A program made the translations under genes and the position numbers. The notes beneath the pieces were generated by a model. The model was not told where the DNA came from and made no database searches. It saw nothing but the letters and a program-made list of their open reading frames with translations. Positions 53,491 to 62,249 of a stretch of DNA of 64,000 nt are shown here, piece by piece. The stretch covers positions 5,394,001-5,458,000 of the forward strand of contig NZ_CP035758.1 of the NCBI RefSeq assembly GCF_004208415.1, in the 5' to 3' direction. The stretch is from Ktedonosporobacter rubrisoli. Its GTDB lineage: Bacteria; Chloroflexota; Ktedonobacteria; Ktedonobacterales; Ktedonobacteraceae. How positions within the stretch are numbered: position 1 is the stretch's first letter; each line of letters starts with the position of its first letter.

Positions 53491-53532
53491 GCAGCCGTCA
53501 TTGTAAAGAAGAAAGTGACGGATGCCAATTTT
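53491..53532 (+). terminator. Hairpin with T-run just after the metQ promoter
   Basis: CCGTCA/TGACGG (53495-53500, 53516-53521) is extended by GCA/TGC across one mismatch, and TTTTT follows. It begins about five bases after the predicted start, so it may be an early attenuator or the end of a tiny RNA. The remaining leader to 53843 holds no gene and no recognised S-box. Confidence 0.5.
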
Positions 53533-53843
53533 TGTAAGATCTCACTCAGCACTCGTGGAGGCTTATCGCAAGTGGGTACCCATCAATATCGCATACATCG
53601 GCATTATTCAATGTATCACATGTCCTCTCTTATGATGAACAAACACATGATGTGTTGTTGTCCTCCCCAGCGCTAAACATCTGCAAAACTACCTGGCAGC
53701 TAGTAGTCGTCATTGTCCACATTTCCCTGAAAGATGCACATGATCCGGCCTATGCGCTGCCTGTTATCCAGATATTAAAGCAATTATTGTATCATGCTGC
53801 CTGTTCCAAAACATCAGGCCGGCTATTTGAAGGATTATGACCC

Positions 53844-54686
53844 ATGCACTTAAGCAAATTAAAACTTACGCTTGTCCTTGCTCTGCTCACAGTTGTATTT
53901 GCGGCTTGCGGAGGCAGCCAGAGCAACACTACGGGCAGCGCCTCGGCCAACTCTAATGGCCCCTTGACCATTAAAGTAGGAGCTTCGCCAGTTCCACATG
54001 CCGAAATACTCAAATATATCAAAGATAATCTCGCGACAAAAGCGGGTCTAGATTTACAGATCGTGGTCTTTAACGACTATGTTCAGCCCAATATGGCTCT
54101 TAAAGATGGGCAGATCGATGCCAACTTCTTCCAGCACGTGCCCTATATGCAGGAATTTGGCAAAGAGCATAACATCGACATGGTAGCAGTGACCAAGGTG
54201 CACATCGAGCCCCTTGGCATCTATTCCAAAAAGATCACTTCCTTGAAGGATGTTGCGAATAATGCCGTCGTTGCCATCCCTAACGATCCGACCAACGGCG
54301 GACGCGCCCTGCACTTGCTGGCGGCTAACGGCCTGATCCAGCTCAAAGAAAGTACTAAGGTCGAGGCCACAGTTCACGATATCGCCAGCAATCCCAAGAA
54401 TCTGCAGATCAAAGAGCTAGAGGCGGCCCAGCTTCCCCGCTCGTTGGAGGACACCACGCTCTCGGTCATTAACGGCAACTACGCCCTTACCGTGGGACTC
54501 AAGCCCAGCAAAGATGCCCTTGCCCTTGAAGCGGGACAGAACAATCCCTACGCCAATGTGCTAACCGTGCTCAAAGGGCATGAGAACGATCCGGCTGTGA
54601 AAAAGCTGGCTCAATTGCTGACTTCGCCCGAGGTGAAGAAATTTATCGAGGAGAAATATCAGGGCTCAGTAATTCCAGCTTTCTAA
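53844..54686 (+). CDS. metQ: Methionine ABC transporter binding lipoprotein
   Basis: NlpA/MetQ-family lipoprotein of 280 residues. The lipobox VFAAC lies at the end of the signal peptide (Cys about 22). The family motifs GASPVPHAEIL, FNDYVQPNMALKDGQIDANFFQH, VHIEPLGIYSKK and IPNDPTNGGRALHLL are present. It delivers methionine or a related compound to MetNI, whose genes follow in the order metQ-metN-metI. GAAGGA precedes ATG 53844. Confidence 0.94.
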   Translation: MHLSKLKLTLVLALLTVVFAACGGSQSNTTGSASANSNGPLTIKVGASPVPHAEILKYIKDNLATKAGLDLQIVVFNDYVQPNMALKDGQIDANFFQHVPYMQEFGKEHNIDMVAVTKVHIEPLGIYSKKITSLKDVANNAVVAIPNDPTNGGRALHLLAANGLIQLKESTKVEATVHDIASNPKNLQIKELEAAQLPRSLEDTTLSVINGNYALTVGLKPSKDALALEAGQNNPYANVLTVLKGHENDPAVKKLAQLLTSPEVKKFIEEKYQGSVIPAF

Positions 54687-54718
54687 ATACTCAAGCGGGA
54701 GCAATTCCTGCGCTTAGC

Positions 54719-54770
54719 GCCTCCTTCCGTCAGCGTTTCATAGTTGTGGCCTGGCGAAGGAGGCCGATTT
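54719..54770 (+). promoter_or_regulatory. Hairpin with T-run between metQ and metN
   Basis: Perfect arms GCCTCCTTC (54719-54727) and GAAGGAGGC (54756-54764) enclose a 28-base loop, followed by a TTTTT stretch. It could act as a partial terminator that lowers metNI expression relative to metQ. Confidence 0.55.
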
Positions 54771-54792
54771 TTGGCAGGTATAAAGATAGATA

Positions 54793-55773
54793 ATGATCAC
54801 AATCACCAATTTGTGCAAGATATATGGCCAGGGAGACAAGGCGGTCAAGGCTCTTGATAATGTCAGCCTTGAGATCCCACGCGGCGAGATCTTCGGTGTT
54901 CTGGGCCAGAGCGGAGCGGGAAAGAGCACCTTGATTCGCTGCGTCAATCTTCTGGAACTGCCAACTTCTGGAGAGATTACCGTTGGCGATCAGGTGATAA
55001 CTTCTCTCTCCGGGCCCCCCTTACGCCAGGCTCGCCAGCGTATGGGAATGATCTTCCAGCACTTTAACTTACTTAAATCGCGCACGGTAGCGGAAAATGT
55101 GGCCTTTCCGCTCGAAGTGAAAGGACTTAGCAAATCCGCGCGCCAGTCTCGTGTGAAAGAACTACTAGAGCTGGTTGGCCTGGAAAGTAAATTCGAGGCT
55201 TATCCTGCCCAGCTTTCCGGCGGCCAGAAACAGCGCGTGGGCATCGCCCGCGCCTTAGCCGGTTCCCCCGACGTCCTGCTCTCAGACGAGGCAACATCCG
55301 CGCTTGATCCCCAAACGACTTACGCCATTTTAGAGCTCTTGCGCGATCTCAATCGTCGTATGGGGCTGACTATCCTGCTGATTACGCACGAGATGAGTGT
55401 GGTTAGACAGATCTGTTCAAGCGTAGCCATTCTTGAGGCCGGACAAATCGTTGAACAAGGGCGCGTGAATGAGCTTGCCCTACGACCAGATTCGCGCTTA
55501 TCGCAGGCCCTCTTTCCCCGGATACGCAATCCCCAACTTCACCCTGGCGCTACGCTGGCTACCATTATCTTCGCCGGCGATTCGGCCAATGAGCCGGTTT
55601 TTACGACGCTGGTGCGCAAGTTTGAGCTAGATGTCAATATTCTGGGAGGGAGCATCGAAACCATCGGAGAGCAGCGCATCGGCCAGCTACAGGCCGAGCT
55701 CATCGGCAGCCAGATTGAAGAGGCGCTGGCCTATATAAGAAAGCTAGGGCTGCGCGTAGAGGTGACTAGATGA
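54793..55773 (+). CDS. metN: Methionine ABC transporter ATP-binding protein
   Basis: ATPase of 326 residues. Walker A GQSGAGKST (about 37), Q-loop IFQHFNLL, signature LSGGQKQRVG, Walker B DVLLSDEATSALD and H-loop LLITHEMS are seen. The C-terminal part (about 250-326) is the NIL regulatory domain that binds methionine in MetN. Its stop overlaps the metI start by four bases (ATGA). Confidence 0.95.
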   Translation: MITITNLCKIYGQGDKAVKALDNVSLEIPRGEIFGVLGQSGAGKSTLIRCVNLLELPTSGEITVGDQVITSLSGPPLRQARQRMGMIFQHFNLLKSRTVAENVAFPLEVKGLSKSARQSRVKELLELVGLESKFEAYPAQLSGGQKQRVGIARALAGSPDVLLSDEATSALDPQTTYAILELLRDLNRRMGLTILLITHEMSVVRQICSSVAILEAGQIVEQGRVNELALRPDSRLSQALFPRIRNPQLHPGATLATIIFAGDSANEPVFTTLVRKFELDVNILGGSIETIGEQRIGQLQAELIGSQIEEALAYIRKLGLRVEVTR

Positions 55774-56435
55774 CAACTGACTGGAGTACCTTGCTGCCAG
55801 ATCTCTGGCAGGCTACCCTACAAACCTTGCTGATGGTTGGGATCTCGACACTTTTAACGGCCCTGATTGGCTTGCCGCTCGGCGTGTTGCTGGTGATTAC
55901 CGATGAGGATGGCTTGCGGCACATGCCCGCGCTACACCAGGTGCTCGGCGTCATTGTAAATATTGGTCGCTCGCTTCCCTTTATTATTCTGCTTGTCGCA
56001 ATTATGCCGTTTACGCGCCTGGTAGTGGGGACGACGATTGGCACGGTTGCGGCAATTGTGCCTTTGACTGTAGCGGCCATTCCTTTCTTCGGCAGGGTTG
56101 CGGAAACCTCCTTACGCGAAGTCGACAAGGGAGTGGTTGAAGCGGCAAGCGCGATGGGCTGCACGCTCTGGCAAATTATCACTAAAGTGCTGATCCCTGA
56201 AGCGCTGCCCTCTCTGATTCTCGGGATTACGATTACAATTATCAGTCTCCTGAGCTACTCGGCCGTGGCCGGGGCGGTTGGCGCCGGCGGCCTGGGCGAT
56301 CTGGCCATTCGCTATGGCTACCAGCTCTTTGAGACCGATGTAATGATTGTTACGGTTGTTCTACTCATTATCATGGTGCAGGGCATTCAATTCCTGGGCA
56401 ACCTGGCCGCGCGCAGGCTGGCGAGGCACGCGTAG
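55770..56435 (+). CDS. metI: Methionine ABC transporter permease
   Basis: Inner-membrane permease of 221 residues with five membrane helices. The coupling motif DKGVVEAASAMGCTLWQII is the expected MetI EAA loop, and the end GAVGAGGLGDLAIRYGYQ is characteristic. It is coupled to metN by a four-base overlap. It completes the MetNIQ importer. Confidence 0.95.
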   Translation: MTTDWSTLLPDLWQATLQTLLMVGISTLLTALIGLPLGVLLVITDEDGLRHMPALHQVLGVIVNIGRSLPFIILLVAIMPFTRLVVGTTIGTVAAIVPLTVAAIPFFGRVAETSLREVDKGVVEAASAMGCTLWQIITKVLIPEALPSLILGITITIISLLSYSAVAGAVGAGGLGDLAIRYGYQLFETDVMIVTVVLLIIMVQGIQFLGNLAARRLARHA

Positions 56436-56451
56436 AGCACCAGTCAAGTAA

Positions 56452-56673
56452 TCACGCGGGGATCTGAAGATCAGCTTGAAGCGGCTGAGAGCGAGCCAGA
56501 ACATGAAGGGTATGGGCGACGCCACAGCGGCGGAGATCGAAGAGATCCTTGCGAATGCCGCGATAGCGCGCCCGCCGTCCCGGCCACTGGCTGCTTAAAC
56601 AGGCTCGATCGATATGGAGTTCTTTTAAACATGCTCCTTGTTGTTCCAAATCAGCGCTGATCTCTCTGGTCAT
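56452..56673 (-). pseudogene. Internally deleted transposase remnant
   Basis: The stretch encodes pieces typical of an IS transposase with a DDE domain: ELHIDRACLSSQW (middle part) joined directly to the C-terminal GRRARYRGIRKDLFDLRR and VAHTLHVLAR. The central region that should lie between is missing, and there is no N-terminus. It fills part of the 378-base gap between metI and the quinone oxidoreductase, the rest of which holds no gene. No terminal inverted repeats were seen. Confidence 0.6.
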
Positions 56674-56813
56674 GAATGATGTGAAACTGTAGTGATTCGA
56701 GTTCCACCGGGGATGGCGCGATCACTCCTCGCTTGCTCACCAAGAAATGCTCTTTTTCTCCAGCTTTCTTCATCCTCAGACTCGCATGATGAGCGAGTTT
56801 GAGGATATGTTGC

Positions 56814-57782
56814 TCAAGGAATGAGCAGGACATTGCCCGTTGTCTGACGAGCTTCGAGAGCTGCATGGGCCAAAGCCGCTTGTTCCAGTGGATAGGTCTG
56901 TCCAATCACGGGAACGAGTCGCCCGGCTGCCGCTTCCGCCAACGCGGACTCGGCGAAGGCGCGCCACTCCTGTTCTGTCCTGGTAAGTGCGATGCCCAAA
57001 GGGCCAATCACGGTAAGACCTCGCCTCGCCAACTCGCGGGTCTCAATCTGCGTCCAGGTCCCAGAAGCAAAGCCATAGATTCCGATCCGACCGCGACCAG
57101 GAGCCAGAGTCTCGAAAGCCTGGCGCCCAATGGTTCCTCCCACAGCATCCAACACGACATCGGCACCTTTCCCACCAGTCACGGTTCGCACCTGCTCGGC
57201 CCAGTCATTCTCACTGTAGTCGATAGCCACATCAGCCCTCAACCGAGAGACCATCGCAAGCTTTTCTTTTCCTCGTGCGGCTCCGATCACCATCGAGATT
57301 CCAGCTCTCTTGACCAATTGGATCATCAAAGATCCAATGCTCCCGGCTGCGGCCAGGATCAGCACCGTGTCACCTGGTTGAATATGCATCGCCTCCAGGA
57401 GAGCAAGAGCGGTTTGTCCCGCGCGGAAGACGCTCACCGCCTGTTCAACGGATAACGCAGGTGGAATGAGAAAGATATTGCGCCTCGAAGCCGCAACGCG
57501 CTCCGCGTAGCCTCCCGCATTGATATTTGCCACGGCAAGTTTCCCAATCAGGGACTGGTCGCCATCCCGTCCAACATGCGTGATCCGCCCCCCTACCTCT
57601 CGTCCTGGTTCAAAGGGAAGTGGAGTAGGATAGAGACCTTTGCGCACGATGGTATCGCCAAAGGCTACTCCCGCAATTTGTACCTCGATCACGACCTGAT
57701 CAGGTTCGGCGTGTGGATCTTCTTTCTCCACCACTTGTAACACCTCTGGTGGGCCAAATTGGTGAGCTTGTACAATACGCAT
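56814..57782 (-). CDS. Quinone oxidoreductase-like (zinc-free MDR)
   Basis: Medium-chain reductase of 322 residues with the quinone oxidoreductase pattern: FGPPEVLQVVEKEDP at the N-terminus and the NADP-binding AAAGSIGSLMIQLVKRAG. It has no zinc ligands. It would reduce quinones or enones with NADPH. AGGAG lies before ATG 57782; the frame extends to 57902 without a better start. It is divergent from a TetR gene, the usual partner of such detoxification enzymes. Confidence 0.88.
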   Translation of the reverse strand: MRIVQAHQFGPPEVLQVVEKEDPHAEPDQVVIEVQIAGVAFGDTIVRKGLYPTPLPFEPGREVGGRITHVGRDGDQSLIGKLAVANINAGGYAERVAASRRNIFLIPPALSVEQAVSVFRAGQTALALLEAMHIQPGDTVLILAAAGSIGSLMIQLVKRAGISMVIGAARGKEKLAMVSRLRADVAIDYSENDWAEQVRTVTGGKGADVVLDAVGGTIGRQAFETLAPGRGRIGIYGFASGTWTQIETRELARRGLTVIGPLGIALTRTEQEWRAFAESALAEAAAGRLVPVIGQTYPLEQAALAHAALEARQTTGNVLLIP

Positions 57783-57876
57783 AAAGTATCTCCTCAAGAA
57801 GGATATGGAAGTCCTGAATGGAAACAACCCATCCCATGCTGTTCGTCTCTCCCTCTTCTGAAAGGATGACTGCATG

Positions 57877-57920
57877 TTGACAAAGTTTTCACGTTGAGAC
57901 ATACTGGCTCAAAGAGCCAG
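57877..57920 (+). promoter_or_regulatory. Promoter and operator-like repeat of the TetR gene
   Basis: TTGACA (57877-57882) and CATACT (57900-57905) with a 17-base spacer. The perfect inverted repeat CTGGCTC AAA GAGCCAG (57904-57920) covers the predicted start of transcription, a good site for autorepression. Confidence 0.6.
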
Positions 57921-58008
57921 GGCTGTCTTCTCGCAAGTGTAGTCTGGCCTGTCGAGAGAAACAAGCACAATCAGAGAGATGTGTCCCAAAGGAGACAAGG
58001 ATCGCAAC

Positions 58009-58584
58009 ATGTCTCAAGAAATGCGAAATGTACGTGTCAGACGCACGCAGAAGCTGCTACGGGAAGCGTTAGTCGAGTTGATTGAGGAGCGGGGTTTCGA
58101 TGCGCTGACCATCGGAGAGTTGACCCAACGTGCGATGGTGAGTCGAGCAGCGTTCTATCGCAATTATCAGGATAAGTATGATCTGGTCGAACAGATCTTT
58201 GAGGAGGCCATGCAGCCATTGATGATGGCCATTGGCTCTGCTGGCCCAGCACAACTCCAGGGACATTGGGTGAAGCTTTTTGCGCATCTTGCTGAATACG
58301 ATCGACTCTACCGCGCACTCCTTGGGGGGAAGGGGAGTTTCTGGTTGGTGACGAAGATGCGTACATCTCTGGCTGACATGACCAAAGAGCACGTCCATGC
58401 CCAAAAAGGCAAAGGGAATCGGGCGTTTGAAGAAGGGTTTGTGCCAACGCTTCTGTCCGGGTTGTATGTTGATGCCATCACCTGGTGGCTTGCACAGGAA
58501 AGACCTTATCCTCCCGAAGAAATGGCCCAGCGCTGCTCTCTCCTTGCATCTTCACTCTTCAAGGAAGCGAGCACCTGGCAATGA
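58009..58584 (+). CDS. TetR-family regulator
   Basis: Protein of 191 residues with the N-terminal TetR HTH (RRTQKLLREALVELIEERGF, then LTQRAMVSRAAFYRNYQDKY) and a helical ligand-binding part. It probably represses itself and the divergent quinone oxidoreductase. ATG 58009 has AAGGA seven bases before it; an in-frame ATG at 57979 would add ten residues. Confidence 0.88.
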   Translation: MSQEMRNVRVRRTQKLLREALVELIEERGFDALTIGELTQRAMVSRAAFYRNYQDKYDLVEQIFEEAMQPLMMAIGSAGPAQLQGHWVKLFAHLAEYDRLYRALLGGKGSFWLVTKMRTSLADMTKEHVHAQKGKGNRAFEEGFVPTLLSGLYVDAITWWLAQERPYPPEEMAQRCSLLASSLFKEASTWQ

Positions 58585-58775
58585 TTCCTGTTCACTAGAA
58601 CTTCGGAGTGCTTTCTTCCTCTTGTTGAATGTATATGCTTTTTTACTTTGTTCATTCTTCTTTTCATTACTTGACCGGCGCTCCAGATTGATATGCGTCT
58701 AAAAGCGTCAGTAGGATGCAACGTCTTGCCAGGCGCAAAACCTGGCTAGCGCTCCATTCGTGGCCTTTGCCACAG

Positions 58776-58805
58776 TTGACAAGATCTTTCGCCTTTAGTT
58801 ATACT
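58776..58805 (+). promoter_or_regulatory. Promoter of the IclR gene
   Basis: TTGACA (58776-58781) and TATACT (58800-58805) with an 18-base spacer. The predicted start of transcription coincides with the A of the ATG at 58812, which implies a leaderless mRNA. Confidence 0.7.
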
Positions 58806-58811
58806 GTTCAT

Positions 58812-59615
58812 ATGACAGAACGAATTATTCGGCATAAAGAACAAGCCGAAACTACACCCGCGCCTATGGTGGAGCGGGCCTTCCGCCTCTTGGATGTGCT
58901 CAGTTTGTCCGAGGAAGGCCTGACGCTTTCGGACCTGGCCCGCGCCCTGGACATGAGCAAAGGCAGCCTGCACGGCTTGCTCAAAACTTTGGAGAACAGC
59001 CGCGTCATCGAACAGTCGGAGGAGCGCCGCTATATTCCCGGCCCACGCCTCTATGAGCTCGTACAGACCTATGTGCGTGGTGCGGGCCTACGCCACTTCG
59101 CCTTGCCTGCTATGCAGCGCCTGGCCGCCGAGAGTGCAGAAACGGTTATTCTAGGGCGTGTTGAGCCAAAGGGCGTACGCATCCTTGAATCCTTGAGAGG
59201 CGAGAGCGAGTCGCTGGCCCTGCATATCGCCGCACCCCGAGGGATGCGCGTACCGTTGCTGGCTGGAGCCCTTGGACGCGTTATGCTGGCAAACAAATCA
59301 GCGGATCAACGCCGGGCCTTTTTACAGAAGCACCCACTTCCGCGCTTTACTCCCCACGCCATCAGCGATCCTGAGCAATTTCTGGCCACGGTGGCAGAGA
59401 CAGAGCACGCCGGCTTCGGTATAGATCATGAAGAATACCTGACCGGCGTCAACGCAGTAGCTGCGCCTATCTATGGTCCTGATAACACACTGATAGCGCT
59501 GCTCTGGATCGTTGGCTTTGCCTCACGCTTTGGTGAAGAAGCCTTGCAAGCCTGTGGTCCGCGCCTGCGTGCCGAGGCCGACAATATCTCGCACGCCCTG
59601 GGCCAAAAAGTCTAA
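58812..59615 (+). CDS. IclR-family regulator
   Basis: Protein of 267 residues with an N-terminal winged helix (ERAFRLLDVLSLSEEGLTLS, then DMSKGSLHGLLKTLENSRV) and the C-terminal IclR effector domain (RYIPGPRLYEL through HEEYLTGVNAVAAPIYG). The ligand is unknown; sugar- or aromatic-acid control is usual. No ribosome binding site precedes ATG 58812, which agrees with a leaderless transcript. It converges with a Gfo/Idh oxidoreductase and lies next to rhamnose genes. Confidence 0.9.
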   Translation: MTERIIRHKEQAETTPAPMVERAFRLLDVLSLSEEGLTLSDLARALDMSKGSLHGLLKTLENSRVIEQSEERRYIPGPRLYELVQTYVRGAGLRHFALPAMQRLAAESAETVILGRVEPKGVRILESLRGESESLALHIAAPRGMRVPLLAGALGRVMLANKSADQRRAFLQKHPLPRFTPHAISDPEQFLATVAETEHAGFGIDHEEYLTGVNAVAAPIYGPDNTLIALLWIVGFASRFGEEALQACGPRLRAEADNISHALGQKV

Positions 59616-59633
59616 AGCTGAGCTTTCGTGTCC

Positions 59634-60659
59634 CTATTGAGCTAGCGCAACCGGCCCATGCTGTCTGGCAGCCTCAATCGCCGCAAACATCAAAGCCAGG
59701 GTCTTTAAGTTCTCCTCTCCAGAGCAAGCCGGTGCGGAAATCTTGCCGGTGTTAACAGCCTGGGCGAATGCTTCGAGGCTCCCATGGCGATCGATAAGAG
59801 GCACCTCCGGTAAGGTCAGCTTGCGCGCCTGCTCGCCCATGAGGTGTACTGTTACACTATCAGGCACATCATCGTCGCGACTCGTCCAGATAATCTCGCC
59901 CTTCTCACACTCCATATGCCACTCGCCAGCCCAGCTGGTCTGGGGTCCAGTGCTTGTCCAGCTGCCCCGATAGCTAACCACAGCCCCATTTTCAAAGCTA
60001 ATTGTCGCCGTCGCCGTTGCTGGCTCAATATACTTACTCCAAGGCGTATTCCAGCTCTGACAGGCAACTTCGCGCGGTTTAGCTCCCAGGAGTACGCACA
60101 TAAGATCAAAATGATGGATTGACATATCTGCCAGTAATGGCTCCCATATTTTATAGTGAATATGACTATCAGGGGCAGTATTATCATAACGACGAAAATC
60201 AATATTTACAGCGCCCAGGCGACCAAGCTCGCCGCTGCGCAGCAATTCGCTTACGGCCAGTACCGCAGGATGGAAACGATAGTTCTGGCTGATGATCAAG
60301 ACACGATTGCGCTCCGCGGCCGTCTTTACGACTTGCCGGGCCTCCGCAATAGTGGGCGCAAATGGCTTCTCTAATAAGACATGCTTGCCAGCATTAAGCG
60401 CGGTTAGCGCAAGGGGAACGTGGGCCGGTAGGCTGGCCGTAATCAGCACTGCATCAGCTTCATACGCGGAAAAAGCCTCCTCTAAGGTGGTAAAGCAGCG
60501 CTCTGGCGCTACTCCTCCATCTTTTTGAGCCAGTTGCAACATAGATGCATCGCTATCCACATATGCTACGGCCTCAAAGTGCTTATTTTTGGGAACTACA
60601 TTGCTTGCCCAATTTCTTCCCCAGCCGCCTAAACCTGCCTGAATAATACGAATCGTCAC
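59634..60659 (-). CDS. Gfo/Idh/MocA-family oxidoreductase
   Basis: NAD(P)-dependent sugar oxidoreductase of 341 residues. The Rossmann motif GLGGWGRNWAS is at the N-terminus, followed by the Lys motif EKPFAPT (about 98), QNYRFHP and DMSIHHFDLM (catalytic His). It is a second, distinct relative of the iolG product at 19649. It lies about 100 bases downstream of rhaB, so rhamnose or related sugar metabolism is possible, but the substrate is open. Confidence 0.85.
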   Translation of the reverse strand: MTIRIIQAGLGGWGRNWASNVVPKNKHFEAVAYVDSDASMLQLAQKDGGVAPERCFTTLEEAFSAYEADAVLITASLPAHVPLALTALNAGKHVLLEKPFAPTIAEARQVVKTAAERNRVLIISQNYRFHPAVLAVSELLRSGELGRLGAVNIDFRRYDNTAPDSHIHYKIWEPLLADMSIHHFDLMCVLLGAKPREVACQSWNTPWSKYIEPATATATISFENGAVVSYRGSWTSTGPQTSWAGEWHMECEKGEIIWTSRDDDVPDSVTVHLMGEQARKLTLPEVPLIDRHGSLEAFAQAVNTGKISAPACSGEENLKTLALMFAAIEAARQHGPVALAQ

Positions 60660-60761
60660 ACTGACCTCCCTGCCTTACTTACAAACAAATAGTACATTTA
60701 TGCACTCCAATTTATAGATTAAGGGATAGGTTCTGGGCCTATCCCTGAAGCTCGCGCTACA

Positions 60762-62249
60762 CTAATAGAGTGCGGTGTAACGCCGGGTAATTCGGTAGCA
60801 CTTCTCGCAGGCTTGTTCCCAGCTATCAGTATTGACAGGTTCATATTCGACTATAGGAAAAGAGTCATGAACTACACGCCGGGCCTGGCGCAGATCTTGC
60901 ATCTTGCCAAGCGCGATATATTGCACAAGCACATTGCCTATAGCTGTTGCTTCTCGGGGACCTGCCCATACAGGACGTGCGAGGGCATTCGCGGTAAACT
61001 GGCATAAGGCGCTATGCTGCGCCCCACCACCTACGATATGCAACCTGGTGAAACGCTTATGTACCAGCTTCTCTATGCTTTCTAGCACAAAACTGTAGCG
61101 CAAGGCAAGGCTTTCCACGATACAGCGCAATATTTCCCCCTCATTGGTAGGAACAGGCTGGCCTGTTTGGCGACAATAGTATTGGATCTGGCCGGGCATA
61201 TCGAGCGGATTGACAAACATTGGATGGTCAGGATCAATAAAGGATCGAAAGGGCTGCGCCTGCTCGATCAACTGTATTTCCTGCGTATAGGGAAGCTGCC
61301 TGCCTGCATTCTTCCAGGCGCGTCGGCACTCCTGAATGAGCCAGAGCCCGGTCACATTTTTGAGCAAGCGTATAGTTCCATTGACGCCACCCTCGTTGGT
61401 AACATTCTCCTGCAAGGCCTGCGCATTGATAATCGGCTCGGAGATCTCCGTTCCCAGCAATGACCAGGTTCCACAGCTCATATAGGCAAAATCTTCTTCC
61501 AGGGCTGGCACCGCAGCCACAGCCGAGGCCGTATCGTGTTCGGCTACGGCAATCACCGGTATGGCTTCCATCCCTACTTCCGTACAAAGCGCAGGCAACA
61601 ACGTGCCAGCGCGTGTGCCGGGCGCCATGGGCTCAAGAAAAAGGTGGGCAGGCAGGTTAAGCTTAGTGATAAGCTCCCTATCCCATGTACGCGTATAAGG
61701 GCTGCCAAGCTGGGTCGTGGAGACGATGCTCCACTCGCTCAGGCGCTCGCCGGTCAGGAAATATCTGAGCAGTTCGGGCATCATCAGCAAATTCTCGGCT
61801 CTATCGAGCAGCGGAGAAGCAGCCTTTTTGAGGGCATAGAGTTGGAAAATAGTATTAAACTGCAAGAACTGAATCCCGGTGCGCGTGAAGAGCTCCTCTT
61901 GCGAGATCAGCCGGCACACCTCAGCTTTGATACCCAGCGTATGATCGTCGCGATAATGATAAGGGTTGCTGAGCAGTTCACCGTGCATACCCAGCAAGCC
62001 AAAATCGACGCCCCAGGTATCGATACCGATGCTCTGGATATCCCGCTGACCCTGCAGGCGGGTAGCAATGAGGCCCTGTTTTATCTCATGCAGCAAGCGC
62101 AGCACATCCCAATACATGTGCTGATGGATGCGCACGGGATCGTTAGGGAAACGATGCATCTCTGTGATGGTCAGCTTCGTGCCATCATATCTACCCAGCA
62201 CAGCGCGCCCACTACTCGCACCCAGATCAAAAGCCAGGGTGCTTACCAA
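60762..62249 (-). CDS. rhaB: Rhamnulokinase
   Basis: FGGY-family kinase of 495 residues that phosphorylates L-rhamnulose. It shows LAFDLGASSGRAVLG, GIDTWGVDFGLL, YHYRDDHTLG, EHDTASAVAAVP and LHIVGGGAQHSALCQ. These match RhaB more closely than xylulo- or glycerol kinases. It overlaps the rhaI end by seven bases, so the two are co-translated. Confidence 0.93.
   Translation of the reverse strand: MVSTLAFDLGASSGRAVLGRYDGTKLTITEMHRFPNDPVRIHQHMYWDVLRLLHEIKQGLIATRLQGQRDIQSIGIDTWGVDFGLLGMHGELLSNPYHYRDDHTLGIKAEVCRLISQEELFTRTGIQFLQFNTIFQLYALKKAASPLLDRAENLLMMPELLRYFLTGERLSEWSIVSTTQLGSPYTRTWDRELITKLNLPAHLFLEPMAPGTRAGTLLPALCTEVGMEAIPVIAVAEHDTASAVAAVPALEEDFAYMSCGTWSLLGTEISEPIINAQALQENVTNEGGVNGTIRLLKNVTGLWLIQECRRAWKNAGRQLPYTQEIQLIEQAQPFRSFIDPDHPMFVNPLDMPGQIQYYCRQTGQPVPTNEGEILRCIVESLALRYSFVLESIEKLVHKRFTRLHIVGGGAQHSALCQFTANALARPVWAGPREATAIGNVLVQYIALGKMQDLRQARRVVHDSFPIVEYEPVNTDSWEQACEKCYRITRRYTALY

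Noticed and set aside
53480..53843. Possible S-box or T-box leader before metQ
   Set aside because: GGGTACCC and several stems are present, but neither the S-box core nor the T-box sequence could be matched.
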